Positions 8,631-14,861 of a DNA stretch of 14,861 nucleotides are shown piece by piece (positions within the stretch are counted from its first letter, which is position 1; every line of letters begins with the position of its first letter). This DNA comes from an uncultured Bacilli bacterium. Lineage in GTDB: Bacteria > Bacillota_I > Bacilli_A > RF39 > UBA660. Under the pieces are notes generated by a model. That model was not told the origin of the DNA and searched no databases. It worked only from the letters and a program-made list of their open reading frames with translations. The stretch is taken from NCBI GenBank assembly GCA_947588665.1, contig CANPYU010000012.1, forward strand, positions 1 to 14,861, read 5' to 3'. A program made the position numbers and the translations under genes.

Positions 8631-8735
8631 TGTTAATCGCTTCCGGATGGTGCGAGTTATAAATGAGTCCGGTCGAGATATGTTAATCGCTTCCAGGTGG
8701 TGCGAGTTATAAATGAGCCTGGTTGAATATGTTAG
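8631..8735 (+). repeat. Tandem 50-bp direct repeat, two full units and a partial third
   Basis: Unit 1 (8631-8680) and unit 2 (8681-8730) begin with the same ten bases, TGTTAATCGC, exactly 50 bases apart. They differ at only five of the first 46 positions: four are in the paired arms and one is at unit base 44. A third copy starts with ATATGTTA at 8727-8734 and then diverges. The region is visibly richer in G and C than the DNA around it. Confidence 0.95.
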
Positions 8736-8746
8736 ATAAATATTAA

Positions 8747-8780
8747 AAAATGCAAAACTTTTAAATTTGCATTTTATTTT
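8747..8780. terminator. Bidirectional intrinsic terminator between mutM and the RNA locus
   Basis: AAAATGCAAA (8747-8756) and TTTGCATTTT (8766-8775) form a perfect ten-base-pair stem around a nine-base loop. On the plus strand it is followed by ATTTTT, ending the tandem-repeat RNA. On the minus strand it is followed by TTTTTT from 8750 leftward, ending the polA-mutM operon. It overlaps the mutM stop codon. Confidence 0.85.
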
Positions 8781-9592
8781 TGGCATTTTTCACAATAATA
8801 AGTGCTTCTACCCCCTATTTTAATATTTTTTATAGGAGTCTTACATATTGGACATGGTTCCCCTTCTTTTTTATGAACTTTTAATTTTTGTTGAAACTTT
8901 CCTGTTACTCCTAAGCTTGAAGTATAACTTTTAATAGTAGTTCCACCCATTTTAATAGCTTCCTTAATTATTTCATTTGCTCCTTTAACAATTAAATCAC
9001 ATTCTTCTTTAGTTATGTTTCTTGCTTCTCTTAAAGGATTAATTTTCGCATAAAACATAACTTCATTAACATAAATATTACCTAATCCACTGATAATAGT
9101 TTGGTCTAATAAAACCGTTTTAATAGGTAATTTTTTACCTTTAAATTTTGCTAATAAATAATTACTCGTAAGATTTTTATCGCCTGGCTCTAAACCTTGT
9201 TTTGCGATACTGGGAGTTGTTTTTAAATCTTCTTTTTTAATTAAATTCATGCGGCCAAATTTACGAGTATCATGATATCTTAAAGTAGTATTATCTTCAA
9301 AAGTAAATATTATATGTTCGTGTTTTTCTTTTTCTTCGTTCTTATCTTTAATAAAGAATTTGCCTTCCATTCTTAAGTGAGATAATAAATAACGGTCTTC
9401 TGTTTCAAATATTAACCATTTTCCTCTTCTTTTAATATCTATAAATGATTTATTTATTAAATCTTTTTTAAAATCTTCGATATTACTTTCTATTATGGGT
9501 TCATAAAAAATATCTATATTAATTATTTTTTTATTTAATATTCTTTTCTTTAAAGTATTTCTAACCGTTTCTACTTCGGCAATTTCTGGCAT
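8774..9592 (-). CDS. mutM: Formamidopyrimidine-DNA glycosylase (Fpg/MutM)
   Basis: A bifunctional DNA glycosylase/AP lyase that removes 8-oxoguanine and formamidopyrimidines. The mature N-terminus must be Pro, the catalytic nucleophile. MPEIAEVETVR fits only the ATG at 9592, so the in-frame GTG two codons earlier is not the start; this gives 272 aa. Other signatures are KRRGKWL (Lys58 counting Met, the beta-hairpin Lys), HDTRKFGRM, the helix-two-turn-helix ISGLGNIYVNEVMFYAKINP, and a C-terminal zinc finger (C247, C250, C267, C270) with the phosphate-contacting Arg262 in GGRSTYYC. Its ATG lies two bases after the TGA of the upstream gene, with GAGATG acting as a weak ribosome site, so translation is probably coupled. 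It is the last gene of the polA operon and ends at a strong terminator. Confidence 0.97.
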   Translation of the reverse strand: MPEIAEVETVRNTLKKRILNKKIINIDIFYEPIIESNIEDFKKDLINKSFIDIKRRGKWLIFETEDRYLLSHLRMEGKFFIKDKNEEKEKHEHIIFTFEDNTTLRYHDTRKFGRMNLIKKEDLKTTPSIAKQGLEPGDKNLTSNYLLAKFKGKKLPIKTVLLDQTIISGLGNIYVNEVMFYAKINPLREARNITKEECDLIVKGANEIIKEAIKMGGTTIKSYTSSLGVTGKFQQKLKVHKKEGEPCPICKTPIKNIKIGGRSTYYCEKCQK

Positions 9593-9594
9593 AT

Positions 9595-10515
9595 TCACAT
9601 CTCTTTTCTTATATTTTCTTTGTTATTTATTTCATCAATAAGTTTATTAAATTCTTCTTTAATTACTCTTTTTATTTCCATGCTAGTAAGATTTAATTTT
9701 TCTTTATTAAATATTTCACCATATTGTTTTAATATTAAAATATATAATTTATCAAATATATTATTTAAACGATCATAGGCACCATCAATAAATTTATTAT
9801 CGATAATATTAATTAATTCTTCTTTATTATCTATAACCTGGGCATTTAAAATATCAGTTAAAAGGTCTGTTCCTTCGGTAATAATTTTTACTAAATCACA
9901 GATAGTTTTATAAACACTAACTTTATAGTTGGGATCAACTATTTTTTTTGTAAGCTCTTCTTCCATTAAAGAATTTAGAGCTTCTTCTAGGCCTACACTT
10001 GTTTCCTTTAATAATTTAGTTTTTATTATTCCATCTTTAATTAGTAATTTTTCTTGAGTTTCAATTAACCCACTTCTATTAATTAATAGATCTTTATCTA
10101 TTTTGTATTCATTATAGTAACTTTTAATTAAATGACCTAATTCATGTATTAAAGTTTGTTTATAAAAATTTCCTTGAAAATCTTTAATTAAAGCCACAAT
10201 TCTTTTTACATCAGTAATTTTAAATTCGTTATTTTCAAAAGTAAGAATTGGAATTGATTTGTATACTCCACTAGCTCTTTTTAAATCTGCGCTTGTTACT
10301 ACATAACCATCTCCTTCATCTAACATATCATTATCTTTTAATATTTGATAAACATTATCACCAATTACAATAGGAGTATTATATAATGCTTCATATATTA
10401 TTGGTTCTTTATCTAAACCAAAATAATTAATAAATTCGGGATATAATTTTCTTAAAAAATTAGCTAAATCTTCATCATAATTAAATTTATTTATAATATT
10501 TTCTATATTCATCAT
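9595..10515 (-). CDS. Predicted HExxH zinc-metallopeptidase-like protein
   Basis: A 306-aa soluble protein with no signal peptide or membrane helix, so likely cytoplasmic. I do not recognise a named family. FYKQTLIHELGHLIKSYYNE (118-137) holds an HExxH motif (H124, E125, H128). About 50 residues later GLEEALNSLMEEELT (175-189) supplies a Glu-rich helix that could give the third zinc ligand (E177 or E178), the arrangement of gluzincins. The N-terminal 110 residues (DNVYQILKDNDMLDEGDGYVV, then KSIPILTFENN) look like a mixed alpha/beta region and the C-terminal 100 are helical. Start: ATGATG at 10515/10512 with GAGG just upstream; the first ATG overlaps the polA TGA by four bases. It sits between polA and mutM, which suggests joint expression with DNA repair genes, but not a proven role there. 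Confidence 0.82.
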   Translation of the reverse strand: MMNIENIINKFNYDEDLANFLRKLYPEFINYFGLDKEPIIYEALYNTPIVIGDNVYQILKDNDMLDEGDGYVVTSADLKRASGVYKSIPILTFENNEFKITDVKRIVALIKDFQGNFYKQTLIHELGHLIKSYYNEYKIDKDLLINRSGLIETQEKLLIKDGIIKTKLLKETSVGLEEALNSLMEEELTKKIVDPNYKVSVYKTICDLVKIITEGTDLLTDILNAQVIDNKEELINIIDNKFIDGAYDRLNNIFDKLYILILKQYGEIFNKEKLNLTSMEIKRVIKEEFNKLIDEINNKENIRKEM

Positions 10516-13088
10516 TTCGCCTCATATAAATCTTTACCACTTGCTATTCCCACTTTTAAGGGAACAGATAGTTTAATAACATTTTCCATTACATTTTTAA
10601 CAATATTTGTTACAACTTCTACTTCTTCATTTAAAGTATCAATTACTAGTTCATCATGAATTTGTAAAACCATTTTACTTTTAATATTTCTTTTGTTAAA
10701 TTCTTCATAAACGAGAACCATCGCTTTTTTGATAATATCAGCACTAGTTCCTTGAATTGGAGTATTAAGGGCAATGCGCTCTCCGGATGTTCTAATCATA
10801 TAATTACGATTATTTAATTCTTCAATAGTACGTTTGCGATTAAAGAGAGTGCGAACATATCCCGTTTCATAAGCTTCTTTAATTATATTATCCATATATT
10901 GTTTAACTCCAGGGTATAACTCATAATATTTTTCAATAAATTTAGCAGCTTCTTTAGGTTTGATATTTAAGTTTTCGCCTAAGCCAAAACCAGATATACC
11001 ATAGACAATTCCAAAAATAACGGCTTTGGCTGTAGAACGCATTAATTTAGTTACTTCACTTTCTTTTACTCCATATATATCTGCGGCAACTTTAGTATGA
11101 ATATCTTGATCATTTTTAAAGGCTTCAATTAATTCTTTGCTTCCAGAAATATGAGCTAAAATACGTAGCTCAATTTGAGAGTAATCAATACTTAAAAAAA
11201 TATCATTGGTGGGAATAAAAGCTTTTCTTACCTTTCTTCCCTCTTCACCCCTTATAGGAATGTTTTGTAAATTTGGTTCAACACTGGATAATCTTCCGGT
11301 TCTTGTTAGAGTTTGTTTAAATATAGTATGAATTTTACCATCAGGAAACTTAGCATTTTCTAAACTTATTGTATAAGTAGATAATATTTTACTAAAATTA
11401 CGATATTCCAAAATTAAATTAATTATAGGATGTTTATCTACTAATTTTTGTAAAGTATTAGCATCTGTTTTGTAACCTGTTTGAGTTTTTTTACCGGTCG
11501 CAATACCTAATTTATCAAATAAAATTTCTCCTAGTTGTTTAGGACTGGCAATATTAAAAACACAGCCGGCCATATCATATATTTCTTTAGATAAAACTTC
11601 TAGTTTAGTTTCGGCTTCTTTTTTTATTTCATCTAAAGTATTGTTGTCGATTTTAACTCCAACATATTCCATATCAGCTAGAACATAAGATAAGGGCATT
11701 TCTATTTCACTAAATAGTTCATACATGCTTTCTTTTTTTAATTCGTTTATGTAGGTATCTCTAGTATCTATTATAAATCTAGCTTTTAATATTAAATCTT
11801 GTTTTAATTTATTTAAATCATTAAATCCAGTTTTTTTAGCTTCTTCATAAAAAGTAACATCAATTCTTTCTGGATGAAGTAAAAAAGCTATATCATCTTT
11901 AATAAATCCTTTGGTTAAATAAGCGGCAATCATTAAATCATAATTGACTTTGGGAATATTTGCATTAAATCTTCTACTTAATATTTCTAATGATTTAGCA
12001 TTGTATGTATAAATAACTTTATCTGTTAATATTTTTCCTATATCTTTAAATAATTCTTTATTTAAATAATAATTATGATCTTTATCACATATAGCTAAAC
12101 CTAAAATATTTCCTTTGTGATAATTTTCTTCATCAATTTCAACATAAATGCTAACCTCATTATCTAAAACTAAATCATTTATATTTGTAATTTCGTTATA
12201 TTTGATATCTTCTTTTTTAATTTCTGGTTTATTAAAATTCTTAAGTAAAGAATAAAACTCTAGTTCTTCATATATTTCGCTTAAGGCTTCTTCTTTTTCA
12301 CCTAAATACTTTATTTCTTCAAATGCAATATTTAAGGGAACATCTCTATAGATAGTAGCAATATCTTTGCTCATAAAAGCATTATCTTTATCTAATTGTA
12401 ATTTTTCTTTAGTTTTGCCTTTAATACTATCAATATTGGCATAAATTCCTTCTAGAGAATTATATTCTTGTAAAAGTTTTAAAGCAGTTTTTTCACCGAT
12501 TCCTTTAACTCCTGGGATATTATCGGATGCATCGCCGGCAAGAGACTTTAAGTCAATTATTTTGATAGGTTCTATGCCATAATCTTTTGTGAAAGTTTCG
12601 GGGTTATATTTAATGTAGCCGGTTTGTTTTAATAATTTTACATCAACTACAGGGCTTATTAATTGTAATAAATCTCTATCGCTTGATATAATAGTGGCAT
12701 CATATTCCGGATCTAAATCAGCCATTTTAGCAAGAGTACCTATGATATCATCGGCTTCATAAGGTTCTAATTCTAAATATTTAATACCCATAGCATCTAA
12801 TATTTTTCTGGCAATAGGCATTTGTTTTATTAAATCTTCAGGAGTTTCATTTCTTCCTTCTTTATAAAAATCATATTTTTGTTTACGAAAGTTTTTACCT
12901 ATATCAAAGGCAACAGCAATATATTCCGGCTTTTCTTCATTAATTATTTTGTTAATCATGCTTACAAAACCATATAAAGCATTAGTTGGAAAGCCTTTAG
13001 AGTTTCGCATAATATTACCAGTGTATGCGGTTGCATAATAACTTCTAAACATTAAATTGTTACCATCTACTAATATAACTCTTTTCAT
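10512..13088 (-). CDS. polA: DNA polymerase I
   Basis: Replication and repair polymerase of family A, 858 aa from the ATG at 13088. An in-frame GTG three codons upstream lies inside the ribosome site AGGTGG and is not the start. Residues about 1-285 are the 5'-3' exonuclease: VDGNN (7-11), EADD (111-114), SSDRD (135-139), DASDNIPGVKGIGEKTA (186-202). Residues about 300-460 correspond to the 3'-5' exonuclease fold, but the first metal-binding motif reads VEIDE in place of D-x-E, so proofreading is probably absent, as in Bacillus-type enzymes. The polymerase domain shows motif A IDYSQIELRILAHIS (D635), motif B RSTAKAVIFGIVYG (684-697, with Phe692) and motif C QIHDELVID (809-817). It is first gene of an operon with the HExxH gene and mutM. 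Confidence 0.98.
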   Translation of the reverse strand: MKRVILVDGNNLMFRSYYATAYTGNIMRNSKGFPTNALYGFVSMINKIINEEKPEYIAVAFDIGKNFRKQKYDFYKEGRNETPEDLIKQMPIARKILDAMGIKYLELEPYEADDIIGTLAKMADLDPEYDATIISSDRDLLQLISPVVDVKLLKQTGYIKYNPETFTKDYGIEPIKIIDLKSLAGDASDNIPGVKGIGEKTALKLLQEYNSLEGIYANIDSIKGKTKEKLQLDKDNAFMSKDIATIYRDVPLNIAFEEIKYLGEKEEALSEIYEELEFYSLLKNFNKPEIKKEDIKYNEITNINDLVLDNEVSIYVEIDEENYHKGNILGLAICDKDHNYYLNKELFKDIGKILTDKVIYTYNAKSLEILSRRFNANIPKVNYDLMIAAYLTKGFIKDDIAFLLHPERIDVTFYEEAKKTGFNDLNKLKQDLILKARFIIDTRDTYINELKKESMYELFSEIEMPLSYVLADMEYVGVKIDNNTLDEIKKEAETKLEVLSKEIYDMAGCVFNIASPKQLGEILFDKLGIATGKKTQTGYKTDANTLQKLVDKHPIINLILEYRNFSKILSTYTISLENAKFPDGKIHTIFKQTLTRTGRLSSVEPNLQNIPIRGEEGRKVRKAFIPTNDIFLSIDYSQIELRILAHISGSKELIEAFKNDQDIHTKVAADIYGVKESEVTKLMRSTAKAVIFGIVYGISGFGLGENLNIKPKEAAKFIEKYYELYPGVKQYMDNIIKEAYETGYVRTLFNRKRTIEELNNRNYMIRTSGERIALNTPIQGTSADIIKKAMVLVYEEFNKRNIKSKMVLQIHDELVIDTLNEEVEVVTNIVKNVMENVIKLSVPLKVGIASGKDLYEAK

Positions 13089-13105
13089 TTTTACCACCTA
13101 AATTA

Positions 13106-13134
13106 ATTATACAATAAAAACTAAATCTTGCAAA
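13106..13134 (-). promoter_or_regulatory. polA operon promoter
   Basis: On the minus strand TTTGCA (13134-13129), 17 bases and TATAAT (13111-13106) lie 18 bases before the polA ATG, which is preceded by AGGTGG. The start point would be close to 13100, giving a very short leader. Confidence 0.65.
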
Positions 13135-13153
13135 TAAAATTAAATAATTTAAT

Positions 13154-13184
13154 CAAAAAATGAATAGAGATGAACCCTATTCAT
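13154..13184 (-). terminator. Terminator downstream of the surface-protein gene
   Basis: Read on the minus strand, ATGAATAG (13184-13177) pairs perfectly with CTATTCAT (13167-13160) around a nine-base loop and runs into TTTTTT (from 13160 leftward). It would stop transcripts of the surface gene before the polA promoter. Confidence 0.8.
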
Positions 13185-13189
13185 GTATT

Positions 13190-13256
13190 ATATTGGGTAA
13201 AGGTAACCCATAATCTTGTCTATTAATAAAAAGGATAAGCATAATAGACAAGGGTT
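13190..13256 (-). other. Hairpin cluster in the 3' untranslated region of the surface-protein gene
   Basis: Two further inverted repeats lie between the surface-gene stop and its terminator. CTTGTCTATTA (13215-13225) pairs perfectly with TAATAGACAAG (13242-13252) around 16 bases, and TGGGT (13194-13198) pairs with ACCCA (13206-13210). AGGGTT at 13251-13256 is also complementary to AACCCT at 13173-13178 inside the terminator hairpin. The long stem lacks a U-tract of its own. The role is unknown; a 3'-end stabiliser or a structured RNA are possible. Confidence 0.6.
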
Positions 13257-13272
13257 TTATATATTTATTTAA

Positions 13273-14861
13273 TTATTCGACTATGTATGGATTAGATGAG
13301 GTTCCTTTATTTTCTTCTTTGGTGGTTGTAAAAGTTGTATTAGATTTTAAGTTAATTACAGGTCGAATGCCGTGGCCATCATAATTCACGTTGTTAGCAT
13401 ATAGACTGCCACTATTGTACACAACGAACACAAGAGCGTAGCCATTACTGCCAAAGCTATACGGAGACATTGTCCAATAATACTCACCTGTATATAACCA
13501 ATAACCATTATTATATTGTGCCCCAAATCCACCAGCATATATTACTTCGTCCATTGTTATCATTCCAACAGGATATGTTAGTTTATTATTTCCTTCTATT
13601 TCTTGACCTTTACTATTTTGAGTTGCTATCGAATTAGGACCAGTGAACAAATCTCTTTTTCGAGCCTCTTCATCTGTTGTTTTACTTATTATATTATATC
13701 CGCATTTTAATGTTGGCTCTTGTTCTGTTTTATCCCAATTTGTACCGGCATCTTGTGTTCTATGATAACCACCATAGGCAGTTGACTTTTTACCATATCC
13801 CAATGTTCCAAAGCTTCCATGAACTAGAGGAGATATAGTTCTATCATTACAAAAGCCAGTATTCACATCTATTTTTGCATTTAGTGAAATTAAATTTGTT
13901 TTGTTTTGATACCAATAATCGATTTGTTTTTTAGCATCACTATCATAGTTATTTTCATGGGCAGGTTTATCTCCTTTTGTAGTTGAAGTTGTTGTTCCTT
14001 CATCGCTTTCACTATCTGCAGAACCGCTTTTTTGGGTTCCATACATATAACCTACATATTTATTATCATTGTACCATTGATTGTAATATAGTGCTCTTGG
14101 ATATGAGCTACCTGGAACCGAATAATTATCTCCTTTATAAGGTTCTATCATGGTAACATTTCCGGTTTTTTGTGGAGCATTTGTGCCTGTTCCAGCATAG
14201 ATTAACCTAATTGTGCCATTTCCGTTTATCCTGATTATTCGCCACCATATGTCTTTATCTCCTTCCTTTCCAAATTTTACCCAATTATTATCTACTGTTC
14301 CTCTAAATACATAACTTATTCCATAATCATCTTCTACACTATATATGCCATTTTGATTCATATTTTTAGTATCTCCACATTGAGAATTATCGCTACAACT
14401 GGGGCCTGTCACTACATCTATACTTCCCTTTATAGTATTTTCTACAAGTATCAAATCTTTTCCTTTTACTTTTTCATAGTACAAATAGCAACTTGTTCCA
14501 TCTAATGTTAATCCTTTTATTTTAACCGTATTGTCTGTTACATCTGTCATTACTTTTGCATCATTACTGCATCTACTCATATCACTATTTACTACATAAG
14601 TATTATCTGGCATTTGTGTGGCTTCTTTATACTCTCCTGTATCTTCATCTTTTATATATATTCCTAGTATATTTATATCTGCACTTTTATTACTTATCTC
14701 GGCATATACTTTTCCATTAAAGTTTTGGCCTATATCTTCATTTTGCTCTTTGTTTGTTTCTTCTGTTAAGTTTGGATATTCTATTATTACATAATAATAT
14801 TCTTTTTCTCCTGGTTCTTCTTTTGATGTTATATATTGATTATTAGTTATTATTTCTTTGG
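13273..14861 (-). CDS. Large surface-exposed protein, C-terminal part (start lies beyond the window)
   Basis: The frame is open to the right edge, so 528 codons plus a partial one are present. The first internal ATG, at 14613, has no ribosome site and is not the likely start. The N-terminal part seen reads KEYYYVIIEYPNLTEE and then an acidic stretch with NFNGKVYAEIS. Paired Cys (SRCSND, TSCYLY, PSCSDNSQCGD, GFCND, LKCGY) and Asn/Gly/Ser/Thr-rich linkers point to an extracytoplasmic protein. WWRIIRINGNGTIRLIYAG (about 205-223) and the C-terminus YYWTMSPYSF (460-469) ... GIRPVINLKS (497-506) ... GTSSNPYIVE resemble secreted proteins of gut Firmicutes whose C-terminal domain looks like DUF6273 or the formylglycine-generating/C-type-lectin fold (recalled, not searched). 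The gene is visibly less AT-rich than its neighbours. Any signal peptide is outside the window. Confidence 0.8.
   Translation of the reverse strand, partial: KEIITNNQYITSKEEPGEKEYYYVIIEYPNLTEETNKEQNEDIGQNFNGKVYAEISNKSADINILGIYIKDEDTGEYKEATQMPDNTYVVNSDMSRCSNDAKVMTDVTDNTVKIKGLTLDGTSCYLYYEKVKGKDLILVENTIKGSIDVVTGPSCSDNSQCGDTKNMNQNGIYSVEDDYGISYVFRGTVDNNWVKFGKEGDKDIWWRIIRINGNGTIRLIYAGTGTNAPQKTGNVTMIEPYKGDNYSVPGSSYPRALYYNQWYNDNKYVGYMYGTQKSGSADSESDEGTTTSTTKGDKPAHENNYDSDAKKQIDYWYQNKTNLISLNAKIDVNTGFCNDRTISPLVHGSFGTLGYGKKSTAYGGYHRTQDAGTNWDKTEQEPTLKCGYNIISKTTDEEARKRDLFTGPNSIATQNSKGQEIEGNNKLTYPVGMITMDEVIYAGGFGAQYNNGYWLYTGEYYWTMSPYSFGSNGYALVFVVYNSGSLYANNVNYDGHGIRPVINLKSNTTFTTTKEENKGTSSNPYIVE

Larger units (their letters stand above)
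8610..8780 (+). ncRNA. Candidate structured RNA with two tandem 50-nt pseudoknot units
   Basis: A self-contained RNA-sized locus: promoter-like hexamers, a short leader, two tandem 50-nt units (8631-8680, 8681-8730), the start of a third, and an intrinsic terminator. In each unit UCGC (unit bases 7-10) can pair with GCGA (22-25), and bases 13-17 can pair with 38-42. These pairings interlock, so the fold is an H-type pseudoknot with a 12-base A-rich third loop. The arms differ between units exactly as pairs: G15-C40 becomes A15-U40 and A17-U38 becomes G17-C38, while the loop is unchanged. No open reading frame fits. I do not recognise the family. Plus strand is favoured by the promoter, the terminator and a U18-G37 wobble pair. 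Expression is unproven. Confidence 0.65.

Noticed and set aside
8631..8735. CRISPR-like array or REP-type repeat
   Set aside because: The units are directly adjacent with no spacers of unique sequence, and the differences fall in paired arms. This fits tandem RNA domains better than repeat-spacer units.
8610..8780. Known small riboswitch classes (preQ1, SAM-II, fluoride, ZTP, glycine tandem)
   Set aside because: The conserved loop and stem sequences do not match the consensus cores I remember for these classes, and no regulated gene lies downstream on the same strand.
8735..8780. Minus-strand promoter that would transcribe the tandem repeats from the mutM side
   Set aside because: No well-spaced -35/-10 pair is visible there, and the terminator at 8747-8775 would separate the repeats from mutM transcription.
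8571..8786. A 71-codon minus-strand open frame across the tandem repeats
   Set aside because: It overlaps the mutM end, the terminator and both RNA units. It has no ribosome site and no recognisable protein features, and the repeat period of 50 is not a multiple of three. The repeat changes preserve RNA pairing, not amino acids.
13273..14613. Treating the ATG at 14613 as the start of the surface protein
   Set aside because: The same frame stays open upstream to the window edge with protein-like sequence, and no ribosome site lies before this ATG.

Overview
The window looks like chromosomal DNA from a very AT-rich, low-GC Gram-positive bacterium of the Bacilli/Mollicutes side of the Firmicutes, possibly an uncultured gut lineage (inference). 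Supporting signs are a valS gene under a T-box riboswitch, a Bacillus-like polA-mutM pairing and tmcAL (ylbM) next to yceD (ylbN)-rpmF, with Gram-positive Shine-Dalgarno sequences. UGA is a genuine stop codon here: valS, yceD, polA and the HExxH gene all end in TGA, and all Trp codons read are TGG. This is therefore not the Mycoplasma code.

Layout, left to right. A 5' fragment of an alpha/beta hydrolase gene (1-249, minus) follows valS (259-2772, minus) and is probably co-transcribed with it. valS is preceded by a T-box leader reading a GUU specifier. Back to back with the valS promoter is a consensus promoter for two small Cro/CI-type HTH genes (3065-3629, plus). The two -35 boxes overlap at one end of a perfect 20-bp palindrome. 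A convergent terminator separates these from a single-pass membrane protein with a duplicated, WG-repeat-like extracellular region (3668-5815, minus). Then come rpmF and yceD (minus), divergent from tmcAL (plus).

Convergent to tmcAL is an unassigned 216-aa gene with a possible Cys-His-Asp triad. Between it and mutM lies the most unusual object in the window: a compact candidate RNA gene (about 8610-8780, plus). It has its own promoter-like and terminator sequences and two exact 50-nt tandem units. The arm differences between the units are compensatory base-pair changes, and each unit can form an H-type pseudoknot. The layout resembles type III antitoxin RNAs, but no toxin gene is adjacent.

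The right third is a translationally coupled minus-strand operon: polA, a predicted HExxH zinc-peptidase-like protein, then mutM. Upstream of it are a terminator and a cluster of hairpins, then the 3' part of a large surface protein gene (13273-14861) whose reading frame stays open to the window edge.

The genes serve protein synthesis (valS, rpmF, tmcAL), DNA replication and repair (polA, mutM), and the cell surface. There is no insertion sequence, CRISPR array, tRNA or rRNA gene visible. Gene-free stretches are short (at most about 290 bases) and mostly occupied by regulatory or RNA structure.
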